Made by a program: the position numbers and the translations under genes | NCBI GenBank assembly: GCA_037127255.1 | Contig: JBANSL010000004.1 | Location: forward strand, 39,396,467 to 39,460,466 | Length of the DNA stretch: 64,000 nucleotides | DNA from: Persicaria tinctoria | Taxonomy: Eukaryota; Streptophyta; Magnoliopsida; Caryophyllales; Polygonaceae | Direction: 5' to 3' | Shown here: positions 45,427 through 56,490 of the stretch, in pieces | How positions within the stretch are numbered: position 1 is the stretch's first letter | How the letters are laid out: each line of letters begins with the position of its first letter | The notes under the pieces: model-generated | Databases searched by the model: none | The model's input: the letters and a program-made list of their open reading frames with translations, nothing else | Told to the model about the DNA's origin: nothing

Positions 45427-48400
45427 TTAGGCCGGACGATCCCGAGAGATCGCTCTTCCTAATGCATTCTTTCGAATGAGAACCCGTAGTTCTGGATCAT
45501 CTTCTAAACGTCCGTCGGCAGGGAGACTGTATCCCAGATGTGCAAGACGATCAGCAACAGCGTTAGATTCCCTGAAAATATGACGAATCGCAACATTAGA
45601 AAATGAAAGAAGATCAATTAATATATCTGATTGCAGGAGCTCTATGTTCCAGGGGCACTTCCAATCCCCCATGAGCGCCCGTACAACCATGAGGTTATCC
45701 CCCTCGATAAGTAAATTAGAGATACAGAGTTGCTTAGCACTTAAAATTCCTTTTTTAAGGCCCAGAGCCTCCTCCGCAAACAGAATCGAATTTCCGTTAC
45801 AGAGGCCAGCACCCGAAGATAGCACAGTGCCATGATAGTCACGAATAACGAACCCAAATGACGCAGAACCATCAGAGCGCAACGATCCATCGAAGTTTAG
45901 CTTGGAGCAATTTATCGGGGGCTTGTCCCAACGCCCACTTCTCAAGTCAGAGGACGAAGATCCCCTACGGACAGACGGGGCCCGAAAACAAGCACCCGGG
46001 TAGTTCGGACGACCCATGGCCGCGCCTAACGGGAGCCCCTCTGGAGAACCCGGTTTTTCAAGAATCTTTGCTTCCGACCATGAATGGGACACTGTAGTGT
46101 AAAGAATTTCCATTTCGTGAATCGAAACCGACAAGGCCTTATCGAAAGCGATTTGGTTCCTGAAGAACCAGATCGACCACCAACTAAGCGCTAGTTTAGC
46201 CATGAGCTTAGGGCCAATAGATTTAAAGATAGACGTAATAGGGATCTGTTGATCATTTCTGAATCTGTTCACAATATGGCTAGGCATTGGCAGACACAAC
46301 CTCTGCCTGAGAGTTACTGCTGAAGGACAGTTAATGAACAAGTGGACCTGCGACTCATCAGTATTGCCACAGAAGACACAACCTTGTGGGACAGAGATGT
46401 GGGATTTCAACAGACGATCTTTGGTTGGCAGACCATCTCTGATTAGCTTTCACAGGAAATGTTTAACTTTGTTAGGTACATCTAGCTTCCAGATCCAACC
46501 TCCGTCAAAAGAAGATATACCAACCTTACTTGTGAGTAATTTAGTTGCAGAGTTCGTCGAAAACCAGCCGTCCTTGCTGTGGCCCCAGTACAAACGGTCC
46601 GATAACTCGTTTGTTGGGAGATGGATATTCGTAATGTGGGCAATATCGGAGGGGGATAGGTACCGGTGCAGTGTCTGACACAATTTATTACAATCCCAGA
46701 TATTGGGATGCAGGATAAAGTAACCAACTGTAAGTTCAGATATTTCCGGTGGGAGTACGCCCAACAAACGGTCCTTAAGTGGGGTGTCAAAAGCCCAACA
46801 GTCGGACCAGAAATTAACCGATCTACCGTTACCGATACTCCAACGCAACCCAGGTTTGAAGAGCGTCCTGAGAGACATGAGTCTACCCCACTGCCAGCAG
46901 GTATTTTGTTTTTTAACATAGTCGAGCAGAGGCGTTCCTTTCAGGTATTTTTCCGAGATAACACGGACCCAGATGTTCAAAGGTTCCGCAATAATCTTCC
47001 AAAGCAATTTCATTTGTAGGGCGATATTCATGGTTTCTGCTTTGTGTAATCCCAGGCCGCCTTTTAGGGTATCGGAACAGATTTTGTCCCAAGTAATCAG
47101 CGGGGGAGATCCAGAGCACTTATTCCAAAAGAAACATCTGTAGACCTTGTCCAAATCATTTAGAATATTTGTCGGAAGGAGAAAAGCCTGCATCAGGAAA
47201 AGCGGTTGAGCGCTCAAGTTTGACTGAATCAAAATTTTCCTACCCTAAGCCGAAAGGGCACTGGCTTTCCACTTGGTGAGTTGGTTTTTAGATTTCAAAA
47301 CGACTTCTGCAAAGGTGTCTCTGTTTACTCGGCCATTTATAATAGGGCATCCCAGGTATTTTTCAAGATTATTGGCTTGGGGAATCCCCAATGTATTGGT
47401 AATAGATCTGATGGATGTTGATTTCGTATTTGGGGAAACTTGAAAGCTAGATTTATGTAAGTTTACCTTTTGTCTCGATGCGACACGGAATTTGTCTAAA
47501 ATAGTTGAAACAGCAGTACATGCCTCTGGAGAAGCTTTGGTGAAAATGAGAATGTCGTCCGCAAAAGCCAGGAAAGGAATCTTAACAGAGTGAGCAAAAG
47601 AGATGCCAAGATCCTTATTAACCGTGGAGGCAACTTGCAGGTTTCTAGCCAGAACTTCTGACGCCAATATAAAAAGAAAAGGCGACAGAGGATCGCCCTG
47701 TCTCAAGCCTCTGGAAGGTAGAAAAATCGAAGATGGATCGTCATTAACTAACATAGAGTAAGATACCGTGGAGACACATTCCCTAATCCATGAGATGAAC
47801 TTTGGATCGAAACCAAATCTGGACATAACTTGGAACAGGAATGGCCACTCGATTCTGTCGTAAGCTTTTTCCATATCAAGTTTTAGAGCTACCAAGCCTT
47901 GCTTGCCTTTTTTTAGTCTAAAAGTATGCATAATCTCGTGAGCAATAAGGATATTATCTTGAATAGACCGACCTTTTGTAAAAGCGCTTTGTAATGGATG
48001 TATTAATTTGTCAAAAATCATGCCTAGTCTGGCAGTTAGAACCTTTGCAATAATTTTGTATAAAGTTGAACATAAACTAATAGGTCTATAATGATTGATC
48101 ATCGAAGGATTATCATTCTTAGGTAGCAAAGTGATGAACGTGTGGTTTATTTGTCGCAAAAGTTTTCCCGAGGAAAAAAAAGCTTTAACCGCCTTGGTCA
48201 CAGAGGGACCTACTGTCTTCCAGTGGGATTGGAAGAAACTAGCCGGAAAGCCGTCAGGTCCGGGCGATTTATCTGCTTTCATAGTAAACAGAGCATTTTT
48301 AATTTCCAGATTCGTCACTGGCCTAGTAAGTAGTTGATTATCCTGTGGAGAGACATCTTGGGAAATGACCTGTAGCAAGTCCTCATTATCCCGCGAAGGA

Positions 48401-49645
48401 TCTAAGGACGAGCGGAATCTAGCTGTAAACTGATGCAGGAATTGTTGTTGAATGAATTCAGGGTCAGACGATTGAATTCCATTATCGAGGGTAATATTTT
48501 TGATGATTTTTTTTCCTTTTTTGATTGTAGCCACCCTATGGAAGTAACCCGTGTTGGAGTCGTTTAGTTTGATATGTCTAACCTTAGCACGTTGAGCCCA
48601 GTAACGTCCGTGAAAGTCCAGCAGTCGCTCCCTTTTTATTAAGAAGTCGTCTCATGAGGCTGAGGTCACTTGGTGCAAAATTGGACACCAGTTTAGATTG
48701 TAAATCTAAGAGTGCAGCATCAGTTGCGGCGATCTGGTTGTTGATGTTACCGAATGACTTTTTATGCCAAACTTTAGAAAGTGATTTTAGTTGTTTTAAT
48801 TTTTGAGTAAGGTTGAACATGAGGGAACCAGGCCGGTTCACACGCCAAGCTTGGGTCACGATATTAGCGTAGTCAGCCCTTCTAGACCAGGCTAGTTCAA
48901 AACGAAACGGGCGGTAATTATGCCGTACCTCAAGACGGAAGTCAGCCGAGATAGGGGCATGATCTGATCGGGTAAAAGGGTGCACCTGTAAACGAACATA
49001 ATCGTAGCTAGGAAGCAGTTTTGTAAGCATAAGGAGACGGTCAAGTCTTTCGAGGCAGTTATCTGGACCACCTTTTTTTCTCTGCCAGGTAAAGTCCCCA
49101 CCAAAGGAAGGGATATCCTGCAGGTCTAAATTATTTTTTAGTTGATTTAGTCTTGTGAACCTTGAGGGCATCGTAACTGCCCCACCCACCTTATCCGACG
49201 GGCAACCGATGTCATTGAAATCCCCCATTATACAGAAAGGTATAGCGAGATCGTCAATATAAGCGGAGACAGATTCCCAGAAAGCCTGCTTTAGTCTATT
49301 ATCAGGTGCAGCATATATAATAATGAAAGCGACAATGTTCCCTCGAATACGATCTGTATAGTTGAAGTGGATGAACCGGTGATTGGTGGATATTAGGTCG
49401 ATTGACCCTTGAGAGACATGGAGATTTTTCCATAGTAAACAGATGCCACCCGAGAAACCAAGAGCAGGATCAAAGGCGATGCCAGAGAAACCACACTTCT
49501 TCCAAACTGAATCATCCGGAATTTTATTTGCTTTAGTTTCTAGGAGAGCAAGAACGTTTATAGAGTTTGTTTTGCAAAAGAAATCAATATTAGTCCAGAA
49601 ATTACGGCTCCGAATACCGCACGAATTCCAAGTGCAAATATTCAT
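45427..49645 (-). pseudogene. LINE-3 ORF2: endonuclease-reverse transcriptase-RNase H, broken
   Basis: Starts MNICTWNSCGIRS; endonuclease motifs LETK, MGDFND and RSDHAP. A frameshift in an A-run near 48635 separates this from the RT frame (NDSN-type region, DKSPGPDGFP, HYRPISLCS, KLDMEKAYDRIEW, GLRQGDPLSPF, FADD). In that frame a TAG at 47247-47245 replaces a Gln-type codon (LSA*GRKIL), and a TGA at 46452-46450 replaces the conserved Trp of FLWKL. After these come the zinc finger (CVFC...H...C) and RNase H (NFDGS, AEEAL, EGDN, RESNAVAD). All other parts are well preserved, so inactivation is recent. Confidence 0.93.
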
Positions 49646-50970
49646 AAAAACCTTATTAGATAGTGAACCTCCTTGTAGGGTTGCTTAGTCGATAGAGAAC
49701 GATTGAGTAAAACCTTTAGGTTCTGAGGTTTTTTTCTATAATTTGTGTAAAGGCCAAGTGCTGAAAACCATATTATTGCGATAAGGAAAGCTCCTAGATG
49801 GAAGTGGTGAAAACTTAAAGTTATAACCCATAGTTTTGTTTGGGCAGTTCGGGAAACGAAACCCACAAGGCGAAGATCAATCATTAAGCAATCGAAGCAC
49901 CGCGAAATGAAACTATGTAAATTAGAGATAACACCCATTAAAAGGCATAGATTACACACGTGATGAAGGAGTACCTCATTGATTTGAATTAACGCCAAAC
50001 TACTTAAAGGCCAAGGTAGCAAGCAAAGTACATGTACTAGTACAACAATAGTAGTACGTGAGCCAAAAGACCAACACAAAGCCCATAGCAGGCCGAGGCA
50101 CCCCCATTGTGAAGAAGAGACTGATAGAACTACACAGAGTTGGAGCATCGTGGCGAAGGCAATCTGTCCCAAACCCACTGGAAAACAGCCCCTGAAGAGC
50201 AACAACAGCCAACATAAGTTGACAGGAGCTTGAGGCAGGGATGGCCGAAGGTCAAGAGGGTCAGGTAGAGCGCACAGGCGAAGGCGGGAGATCCAATCCG
50301 AAAGCAGCGACACCGCTGTAACATGCTGTTTATAGAGGCAGTGGTATGTCAAAATAAAATTCACACTAACAGGAGCAACAGAGTAGTCATTTATATCTTC
50401 AGTAATGAAGCAATTGGGAGGGTTCCTCCCAAAGAGTATTAAAATCTTGGTGATGAAGTGGATGTGCTTGTAAGCAAACAAGATAGAAGGAGTAGGTGTA
50501 TAAGGTAACGAACCACTTACCAGCCCGCCAAACACCAAGCCGACAGTGGTGCTGGAAAGCAACTGCGGACGCCAAATCAAAAGAAAACCCAAGCATAAGG
50601 ACCCGAAGAGCGCCGAGTACCTGTCAAAGGGAACCAAAAAGCCAGTAAAATGAACCAAGACCAGAACAACAACCGAAAAACTAATCAAGAAGTGAAGGCG
50701 AGTAGCCAGCACACAACCAAGCAAACAAGAGGCGAACCACAAGTCGAAATAACCAAAGGGAACCCCAATAACATTCATCATTATAACAAAGCAACAACCA
50801 TAAGCAAACAACAAATAAAAACTTCCACCAAGGAAGATCAAAAAGAGGAGATGGGCAAACACAGTCCCACTCCAACCCCCTAAACCAACCGAGCCACACC
50901 CCAAAGCCAAAGGGTACAAAAACAAAGTAAAAACCGGAAAGAACAGCAAAAGATTGGGGTTGTAATCCAT
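49642..50970 (-). CDS. LINE-3 extra middle frame, intact and hydrophobic
   Basis: 442 uninterrupted codons, beginning 6 bases after the ORF1 stop and ending in a TGA that overlaps the ORF2 ATG (ATGA at 49645-49642). The product would be unusually rich in Leu, Phe, Val, Cys and Trp, with several 15-20 residue membrane-like stretches in the first 150 residues (LLLFFPVFTLFLYPLAL, LLFLIFLGGSFYLLFAYGC). A more basic C-terminus (YRKKPQNLKVLLNRSLSTK) follows. No known domain. Caution: this strand is A-poor and T-rich here, which lowers stop frequency and raises hydrophobicity by itself. The support is its fit between ORF1 and ORF2 and the same layout in LINE-2. Confidence 0.5.
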   Translation of the reverse strand: MDYNPNLLLFFPVFTLFLYPLALGCGSVGLGGWSGTVFAHLLFLIFLGGSFYLLFAYGCCFVIMMNVIGVPFGYFDLWFASCLLGCVLATRLHFLISFSVVVLVLVHFTGFLVPFDRYSALFGSLCLGFLLIWRPQLLSSTTVGLVFGGLVSGSLPYTPTPSILFAYKHIHFITKILILFGRNPPNCFITEDINDYSVAPVSVNFILTYHCLYKQHVTAVSLLSDWISRLRLCALPDPLDLRPSLPQAPVNLCWLLLLFRGCFPVGLGQIAFATMLQLCVVLSVSSSQWGCLGLLWALCWSFGSRTTIVVLVHVLCLLPWPLSSLALIQINEVLLHHVCNLCLLMGVISNLHSFISRCFDCLMIDLRLVGFVSRTAQTKLWVITLSFHHFHLGAFLIAIIWFSALGLYTNYRKKPQNLKVLLNRSLSTKQPYKEVHYLIRFL

Positions 50971-50976
50971 TAAAAA

Positions 50977-52422
50977 CTATATTTTAGATTTCTTCAGAAG
51001 CGAGGATGCCGAGTCATCCGATGGGTTGTCCCCACGGCGCTTGCCGCTGTCCGTCGGAGAAGAAGGAGCATTGATCTCAAGCTTGCCGAAGCGACGGTTG
51101 ACTGAGCGAGAGGTCGAAGTCGACCCACCTGACACGAGCGAATCCTCAGACCTGGCCATCGATGGGACAGCCCCATTAGGCACAACCGCCACTGGCTCCT
51201 TGGGATCGACCTCCATGGCCTGCACCGGCGGAGAGACGGTGGCACCAGGAACGGGGAAAACCACTGGGTCCGACCCACACCAGCCCAACGCATCATCATT
51301 AGACGAGGGAAGCATCCCATCAGACTTCTTAGCCTTATCATCGGTCGGCTCGACCACATCCACATTGACCGAAACAAGGCTCGGAAGGATAACGGAAGGA
51401 GCAGAGGCAACAAATTCAACCACAATCCCTTTTATGCCAGCCATGTAAGGCTTAATGCTTGCTTTCGCTGAGTTCTTCACCCCTTTAGGGCCAACCTTCG
51501 TCCACTCCAGATCATCCGATGAGCCAACACCTTCCTCCGGGCCTGAGATGCAAACCTTGCTCAAAGTAGGTTTCGGTTTAGGAATACGATCGGGGCAATC
51601 ATCATACACATGAGCAAACATGCCACAGAAGCCACAACCCTTAGGGAAATCCTCATAATACACCCTAAGAGGTAATGGATTAGCATCATCGTCTGGGATG
51701 GAAATCTCCCCAACAATTTTCTCAAGAGCAACATTAAGGCAAAATCTAGTAAAATCCACTCTAATTTTCAGATATGAGAGCTTATCAAAACGGATAAACG
51801 TACCCACTTTGTACCGATTAAGAATGACAGTTAAGGCTTCCTTAGAAATGAACTCAACAAAGAGTTTAGGAATTCTAGCCCACAGATCAACATGAGTAAT
51901 TCCAGTCGTGGTGGGATCAAAATCGGGGAACCACTTACGGAGGACAAAAAGCTGGCCATTGAAATGGTAAGGGCGCTCCTCCCAAACCTTTTTGAGATAA
52001 AAAAGATGGACATATCTGGCTTCAAACCACCCAGATGTCCGGTCAACAATCTCGACCGAACCAACACAGTGCCTCCACTCACTTCGAATTTTAAGCTTAA
52101 CCTCATTAAGATCAGAGAAACCCCCATAAATAGTGTAGAAAAGAGTTTTTTGATTAGCAAGAAGGACAACCTTACGCATCTCAACAAGCTTGTTGAAGAA
52201 TTCAGATTGCTCAGCAAGTGCCGAATCCACCACTAGGGGCACCGGGCCAGCTTCAGACAGGGCAGCCTTGCCCTTTTCCTCCGTCGAGAACTTAGGAACC
52301 GGAGGGCGACATCCCGAGGCAGACACGGGAGCATCAGATGGAGCATCAGGAGTAAGTTTCGAGGGCCTAGTAACAGGAGATTGAGTATCTTTCAGGGCAT
52401 CCAAGAAGGATTTAGAAGCCAT
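50977..52422 (-). CDS. LINE-3 ORF1: DUF4283/CCHC RNA-binding protein
   Basis: 481 codons from MASKSFLDALKDTQ, the first Met with typical ORF1 sequence. The same frame is open through the 5' UTR up to 53046, but that part is low-complexity and not ORF1-like. Residues ~85-175 form DUF4283 (LFYTIYGGFSDL, WFEARYVHLF, ERPYHFNGQLFVLRKW, HVDLWARIP). A CX2CX4HX4C knuckle is at C263, C266, H271 and C276, followed by an acidic/Pro-rich tail and a basic end (SSLLKKSKI). Thought to bind LINE RNA. Intact in this copy. Confidence 0.9.
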   Translation of the reverse strand: MASKSFLDALKDTQSPVTRPSKLTPDAPSDAPVSASGCRPPVPKFSTEEKGKAALSEAGPVPLVVDSALAEQSEFFNKLVEMRKVVLLANQKTLFYTIYGGFSDLNEVKLKIRSEWRHCVGSVEIVDRTSGWFEARYVHLFYLKKVWEERPYHFNGQLFVLRKWFPDFDPTTTGITHVDLWARIPKLFVEFISKEALTVILNRYKVGTFIRFDKLSYLKIRVDFTRFCLNVALEKIVGEISIPDDDANPLPLRVYYEDFPKGCGFCGMFAHVYDDCPDRIPKPKPTLSKVCISGPEEGVGSSDDLEWTKVGPKGVKNSAKASIKPYMAGIKGIVVEFVASAPSVILPSLVSVNVDVVEPTDDKAKKSDGMLPSSNDDALGWCGSDPVVFPVPGATVSPPVQAMEVDPKEPVAVVPNGAVPSMARSEDSLVSGGSTSTSRSVNRRFGKLEINAPSSPTDSGKRRGDNPSDDSASSLLKKSKI

Positions 52423-53122
52423 GACAGTAACCGAGAATAGCAGAGAGAGAGAATCTTGAATTTGGGATTTATATGTGAAATCGGGAGAAATAAGGTGGGA
52501 AGTGTAATCCCCAAAGTATACTGGGTTACAGTATTTATAATTGTGATGCTGGTGAGCAAAATCCTTCCTAGAGGGGGAGGAGACAGAGAACAGGAGACTT
52601 ACAGAGATAACGTAGCCGGGCTTCAATGACAAGACCGCCGAACCACCATCAGAACTAAACAGCCAGCCACGCCACCGCGCGAAAGGACGTCTGCGTCCCG
52701 GGCACCCAGTGACCCTCCCACGCCTCATAATAGCGAAGCCAGTAGGTAAGATTACCATCCAAGTGGATTGAAACCGCCCACCGACGAGCGAATCAGACGA
52801 TGACACCTTTTCCGAACCGGCCAGGTCATGGCCAAACCCATCAAAGATGGGGGGACAGAGGGTGACGAATGTGGCGAGAACAATCCTAGGCTGATGGATG
52901 ACAAGACCAGGCATAAGAGGGGTAGCAGAGGGAGGGGACGGGGACACCGCGGTAGCGGTCATCAGACTTGCAGGGTGGCGGTTGTGAAGCTGAGAGAGGG
53001 GAGAAAATAGGCACGTGTAGGAGCGTACCATTAGGGTTTTTTTCATAGTTCTATATTGTTAAGCCAACCATAATATATATGTGGTCCATCTATTTAATTT
53101 CACTTTTTATTATCCCCTGAAA

Positions 53123-53130
53123 TATAAAAG
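53123..53130 (+). promoter_or_regulatory. Putative TATA box of the MAP1D-like gene
   Basis: TATAAAAG in an AT-rich stretch, followed about 30 bases on by CT-rich leader sequence (53150-53220). The LINE-3 target duplication ends at 53071, so the LINE separates this core promoter from its original upstream region. Confidence 0.5.
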
Positions 53131-53736
53131 CAAAAGCCTTCTTTGTGCAAAAGTCTTCTCTCCAACGTCCTCTCCCTTCTCATCTTCTCCAGATTTCTCT
53201 CAACCGGGACTTTCTGCCCTGTGTTGCTTTGAGAAGTTTCCGTCCTTTCCTTCCATTGCGGCGTCCGGTGGACGATGGCCCCGAGGTTGTTATTCGATCA
53301 ATCTCCTGTTTTCCATAAGGTGTGTCTGCAAGAGGAATGCATAAGGTGTGTCCTTTCCTTCTCTTTCCTTCTTCTCCTCTCCAAACTGATATAAACTGGT
53401 CTACTACCACAGTTTTCTTTCAGACAGTTCCAAACGGTTTCTCTTTCTCTCCTTTCTCCTCCAACGCCGCTCTCTCTTTCCTCTCCTCCTGTTCCTGGAC
53501 CTAATCGTCTCTTTGTCAGGGTTGTCTTCAAGTCCGGTTTGAGGAATTAGGGCACCCACGCTCATCGGAGACGCGGACGATTGGAGGACGTCGTTCGAGT
53601 TCGGTTGTCTTGGAGGACGTCGGAGAAATGGCAAATCAATGAATGTTCTAACGATTTCCAGTCTGTCAAACCAATCGACCGCACTATCTCGCTTCCGGCG
53701 CCCGGTTCGTGAGCGGTGTCGTCGAGAGGAGCTCCG

Positions 53737-54903
53737 ATGGTTATGAGAGGGCGAGGCTCGGTCGTCGCCCGCCACATTCATCACCTATTCCGTTATCATA
53801 CAGGTTCTCCTTTCTTTTCTTTCTCTGTTACACAAGTATTTACAGAGGAAAACTGGATGAGAATCTGGACTCCAGTAGATAATTAGTTTGTTGGTACTTT
53901 GCTCTACTCGTCCGTGCCTTTCATTCTCATCCTTTTTTCTATTGCCCTTCCATACTATGATTATATTTTGGTTTTAAAGCGATCGAAATGCTAATGGATT
54001 AGGCGTCGAAATGTAGCAGATTCTAGATCGATTACTGAAATCTTATGGAAATCCCATTCAAGATTCAAGAGACCTTCTGTTCACATGTTATTTGTGTTTA
54101 TGCAGGAACAGGAAAAGGTCATATTTCTATGCAGTTATCAAGAAAACTTTGTGGATTAACCAATCTTTTGTTTAATAGAAGGTAGATTTACCATGCCCCT
54201 TTGCTTTCATCCCCTTCTATATGCAAATGATTTATTGGCTCTAATTTCCCTTTCCTTCTAGGAATCTAGCTGAAACTAATAGTAGACGGAAACGTCTGAA
54301 GCCTGGGAAAATATCTCCTTGTCGCCCTATTCCTACTCATATACAGAGACCTCCTTATGTTAAATCAGGGGAATTACCTGGGATTGCTAGTGGACCACAA
54401 CTACATGATGAACAAGGAATAGAATGCATGAGAGCTTCTGGAAAGCTTGCTGCACAGGTTCTTCAATATGTTGGCACTCTAGTCAAGGTAATATTATTAC
54501 AGACTCTTCTACCTCAAGTCCCTGGGATAATTGTATATGATAGTCCGGAGGCTGTACTAATCTGTCGTTGTCCGTTTTATCTTTCCAATTTGCAGATGAT
54601 TGCAATGAAAGTTTTGATATGTGCTATTTTTTCCTCTTCAGGGCCCCTATACACTTGTGCCTTTTGTTTCTTTTTACATTTTAATGTCATAATCAATTTG
54701 TTTTGCTTTACTACTTCCTAAAGGACTGTTTATCTTCACAGCCAGGCATCACAACTGATGAAATTGATGAAGCTGTCCATCAGATGATTATTGACAATGG
54801 AGCATATCCTTCACCCCTTGGCAATGGTGGGTTCCCCAAAAGTGTATGCACATCTGTTAATGAATGCATTTGTCATGGAATACCAGATTCTCGATTGCTT
54901 GAG
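53737..54903 (+). CDS. MAP1D: Methionine aminopeptidase 1D, N-terminal exons only
   Basis: Four exons with GT-AG borders and matching phases: 53737-53803, 54106-54181, 54262-54487 and 54742-54903. The first ATG follows an in-frame TGA. Joined, they give a basic organelle-targeting N-terminus, then [72 protein letters not shown] and [12 protein letters not shown]. This follows plant MAP1D (plastid/mitochondrial removal of N-terminal Met), including the conserved His of ICHGIPD. The next exon (metal-binding Asp residues) and all later catalytic exons are not found up to 64000. Either the gene is truncated, or its next intron is over 9 kb and filled with repeats. The exons carry no frameshift. 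A 5' leader with possible splice sites covers 53150-53736. Confidence 0.85.
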
Positions 54904-56433
54904 GTTTGTTCTAATTAAACAACCTCTTTTTGCTATCTTTTATACATGACTTAGGGGACATTTATAAAAGAAGGCTCAGCGACTATAGCGAGAGGCTCCG
55001 ATGGTTTCCGCCATTGAAGACGATCCTCCAGGTGAGCCTTCTCTCATCTTTCCCTTTTTTTCCAGTTCTAATTGAATGAAATCAATTTCTTATTCGGAAT
55101 TTGTCCTTTCCATTTCCAATTCAGCCTAGAATAGAGACAGACGGATGAAGATTTGAGGATTTTGATAAATCGCAACACTGAATTTCAGGTATTGTTTGAA
55201 AATCGTTCGTCCTTATTTGTTAGGGTTAGGATCCGTGGTTTCCAATTTCAGACATCGAAGAGTAACGAGTGAGATTTTCTGATTTCAGTGATTCGGGTGA
55301 ACGTTCAGATCCTTCTCCGATCCAGGTTCGGTTTTCTGCTTGGTTTAATTTGTATTTCCTGGTGGATATCTATTTATTAAAGGGTTGGCAATTCGTAATT
55401 AGGGTACTTGATGACTTCAATTTCGCATGTCTGTGCTTTGCAGGCCGTTCATTGTGGACGAGCTTCGAAACAACGCTCCTGAGGTGTTGACCTACAACGA
55501 GGCTCAGAGAGAGGTTGTTTCTCATAATATTGTTGGCAAACACATCGATGATGTTTTTCACTTTCAATAAGGTATTTTATTGTCTCAATTAGTGCGAATT
55601 AGTCTTATTAGGTGCGGGAATTGAGTGATAGATGTTGATATGAATCTTGGCCGCCTTTGCATTTGGGAGTTGGATTTTTGAGTGATAGATGTTGATATGA
55701 ATTTTGGCCGATGACTCATACTCGAAGCCCAACAAACTGCCCTCCAACTCCCTCTCAATCAGAAGCAGTAGGAGGAGAAGACCAACAAACGCCGGTGCCG
55801 GAGTCGGATTAAGTTGGTGCCAATCTCCTCGCCGTCTTCACCCTCTCGATGTTGAGGAATCGCTGCCCTGTTCGCGCCCCCGTCAGGATTTGTGGTTTGT
55901 TTCTTAACCTCTTTTCTGGTTATTTCTCGCCTGGATATATGATGGGAGTGTGTTTGATATCGTCGGTTTATTAAAGAATCTAAGATACGTCTATTTGGAA
56001 TTTTGCAAATATGCTTTATGGAGCTTTTAATTCTTCTTGTGCCATAGTGGTTGATTGGGGATTGAAAATTTCTGTTACAAGGGTAGAAATTCGGGTTACG
56101 GATGGGGGTTTTGCTTTAGTCGGGTTCTTTTATGGTTTTCATCTTTTATTGATTCTGAAACTGGGTCAATTTTGAGAAGTAATTGAAGTTGGCTCTGAAG
56201 TTTCAGCATTTGAATCAGAAGGATGTAGAAATCAAATTTTCGGTCTTCTACTGAACCATATTTTGCTATATGTTCAATCATCCGTGCTTCATTTAAAAAG
56301 ATTCGAAATATCTGTGTGCTATAAGACATTTCTTCTCATTACCAAATTTGCTAGGTATTAGTATATCTCAATGCTCTGTTAAGCTCCTCATGGAAATGTC
56401 TGGGCAATCAACACATACTTTTTTTGGATGCAG
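54904..56433 (+). other. Sequence after MAP1D exon 4, with unassigned exon-like pieces
   Basis: A short ATG frame near 55002 (MVSAIEDDPP, then a GT donor) and an AG-bounded piece at 55444-55513 (FIVDELRNNAPEVLTYNEAQ, then GT) look like exons, but I cannot name the gene. 55624 and 55681 carry a 57-bp tandem duplication (GAGTGATAGATGTTGATATG). No MAP1D catalytic exon is present. Confidence 0.35.
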
Positions 56434-56490
56434 GACCACCTAAAAGCGTTAGATGAAGATGAAACCGAGTTCCTTGATAATTTTGAAAGG
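56434..56490 (+). pseudogene. NIP30/FAM192A-like exon fragment
   Basis: After a good acceptor (TTTTTTGGATGCAG) the frame reads KALDEDETEFLDNFER, close to the conserved PPKALDEDETEFLDKLE segment of the NIP30 (FAM192A) family. The PPK codons are present but one A out of frame (CCTAAAAGCG), so the piece is frameshifted. The rest of the gene is missing. 56491-58190 is AT-rich, intron-like sequence with a small duplication (GGTCTCAATATATGGTTTT at about 57061 and 57222) and no gene I can support. Confidence 0.6.

Larger units (their letters stand above)
45403..53054 (-). mobile_element. LINE-3: full-length L1-type LINE with three frames
   Basis: A perfect 17-bp target duplication ATTGTTAAGCCAACCAT lies at 45386-45402 and 53055-53071. 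Poly(A) is seen as T's at 45402-45412. 7652 bp: GC-rich 5' UTR of ~630 bases (53054-52423), ORF1, a middle frame, ORF2, and a very short 3' UTR. ORF1 and the middle frame are intact; ORF2 has one frameshift and two nonsense codons. It is inserted about 50 bases upstream of the TATA box of the MAP1D exons. Confidence 0.95.
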
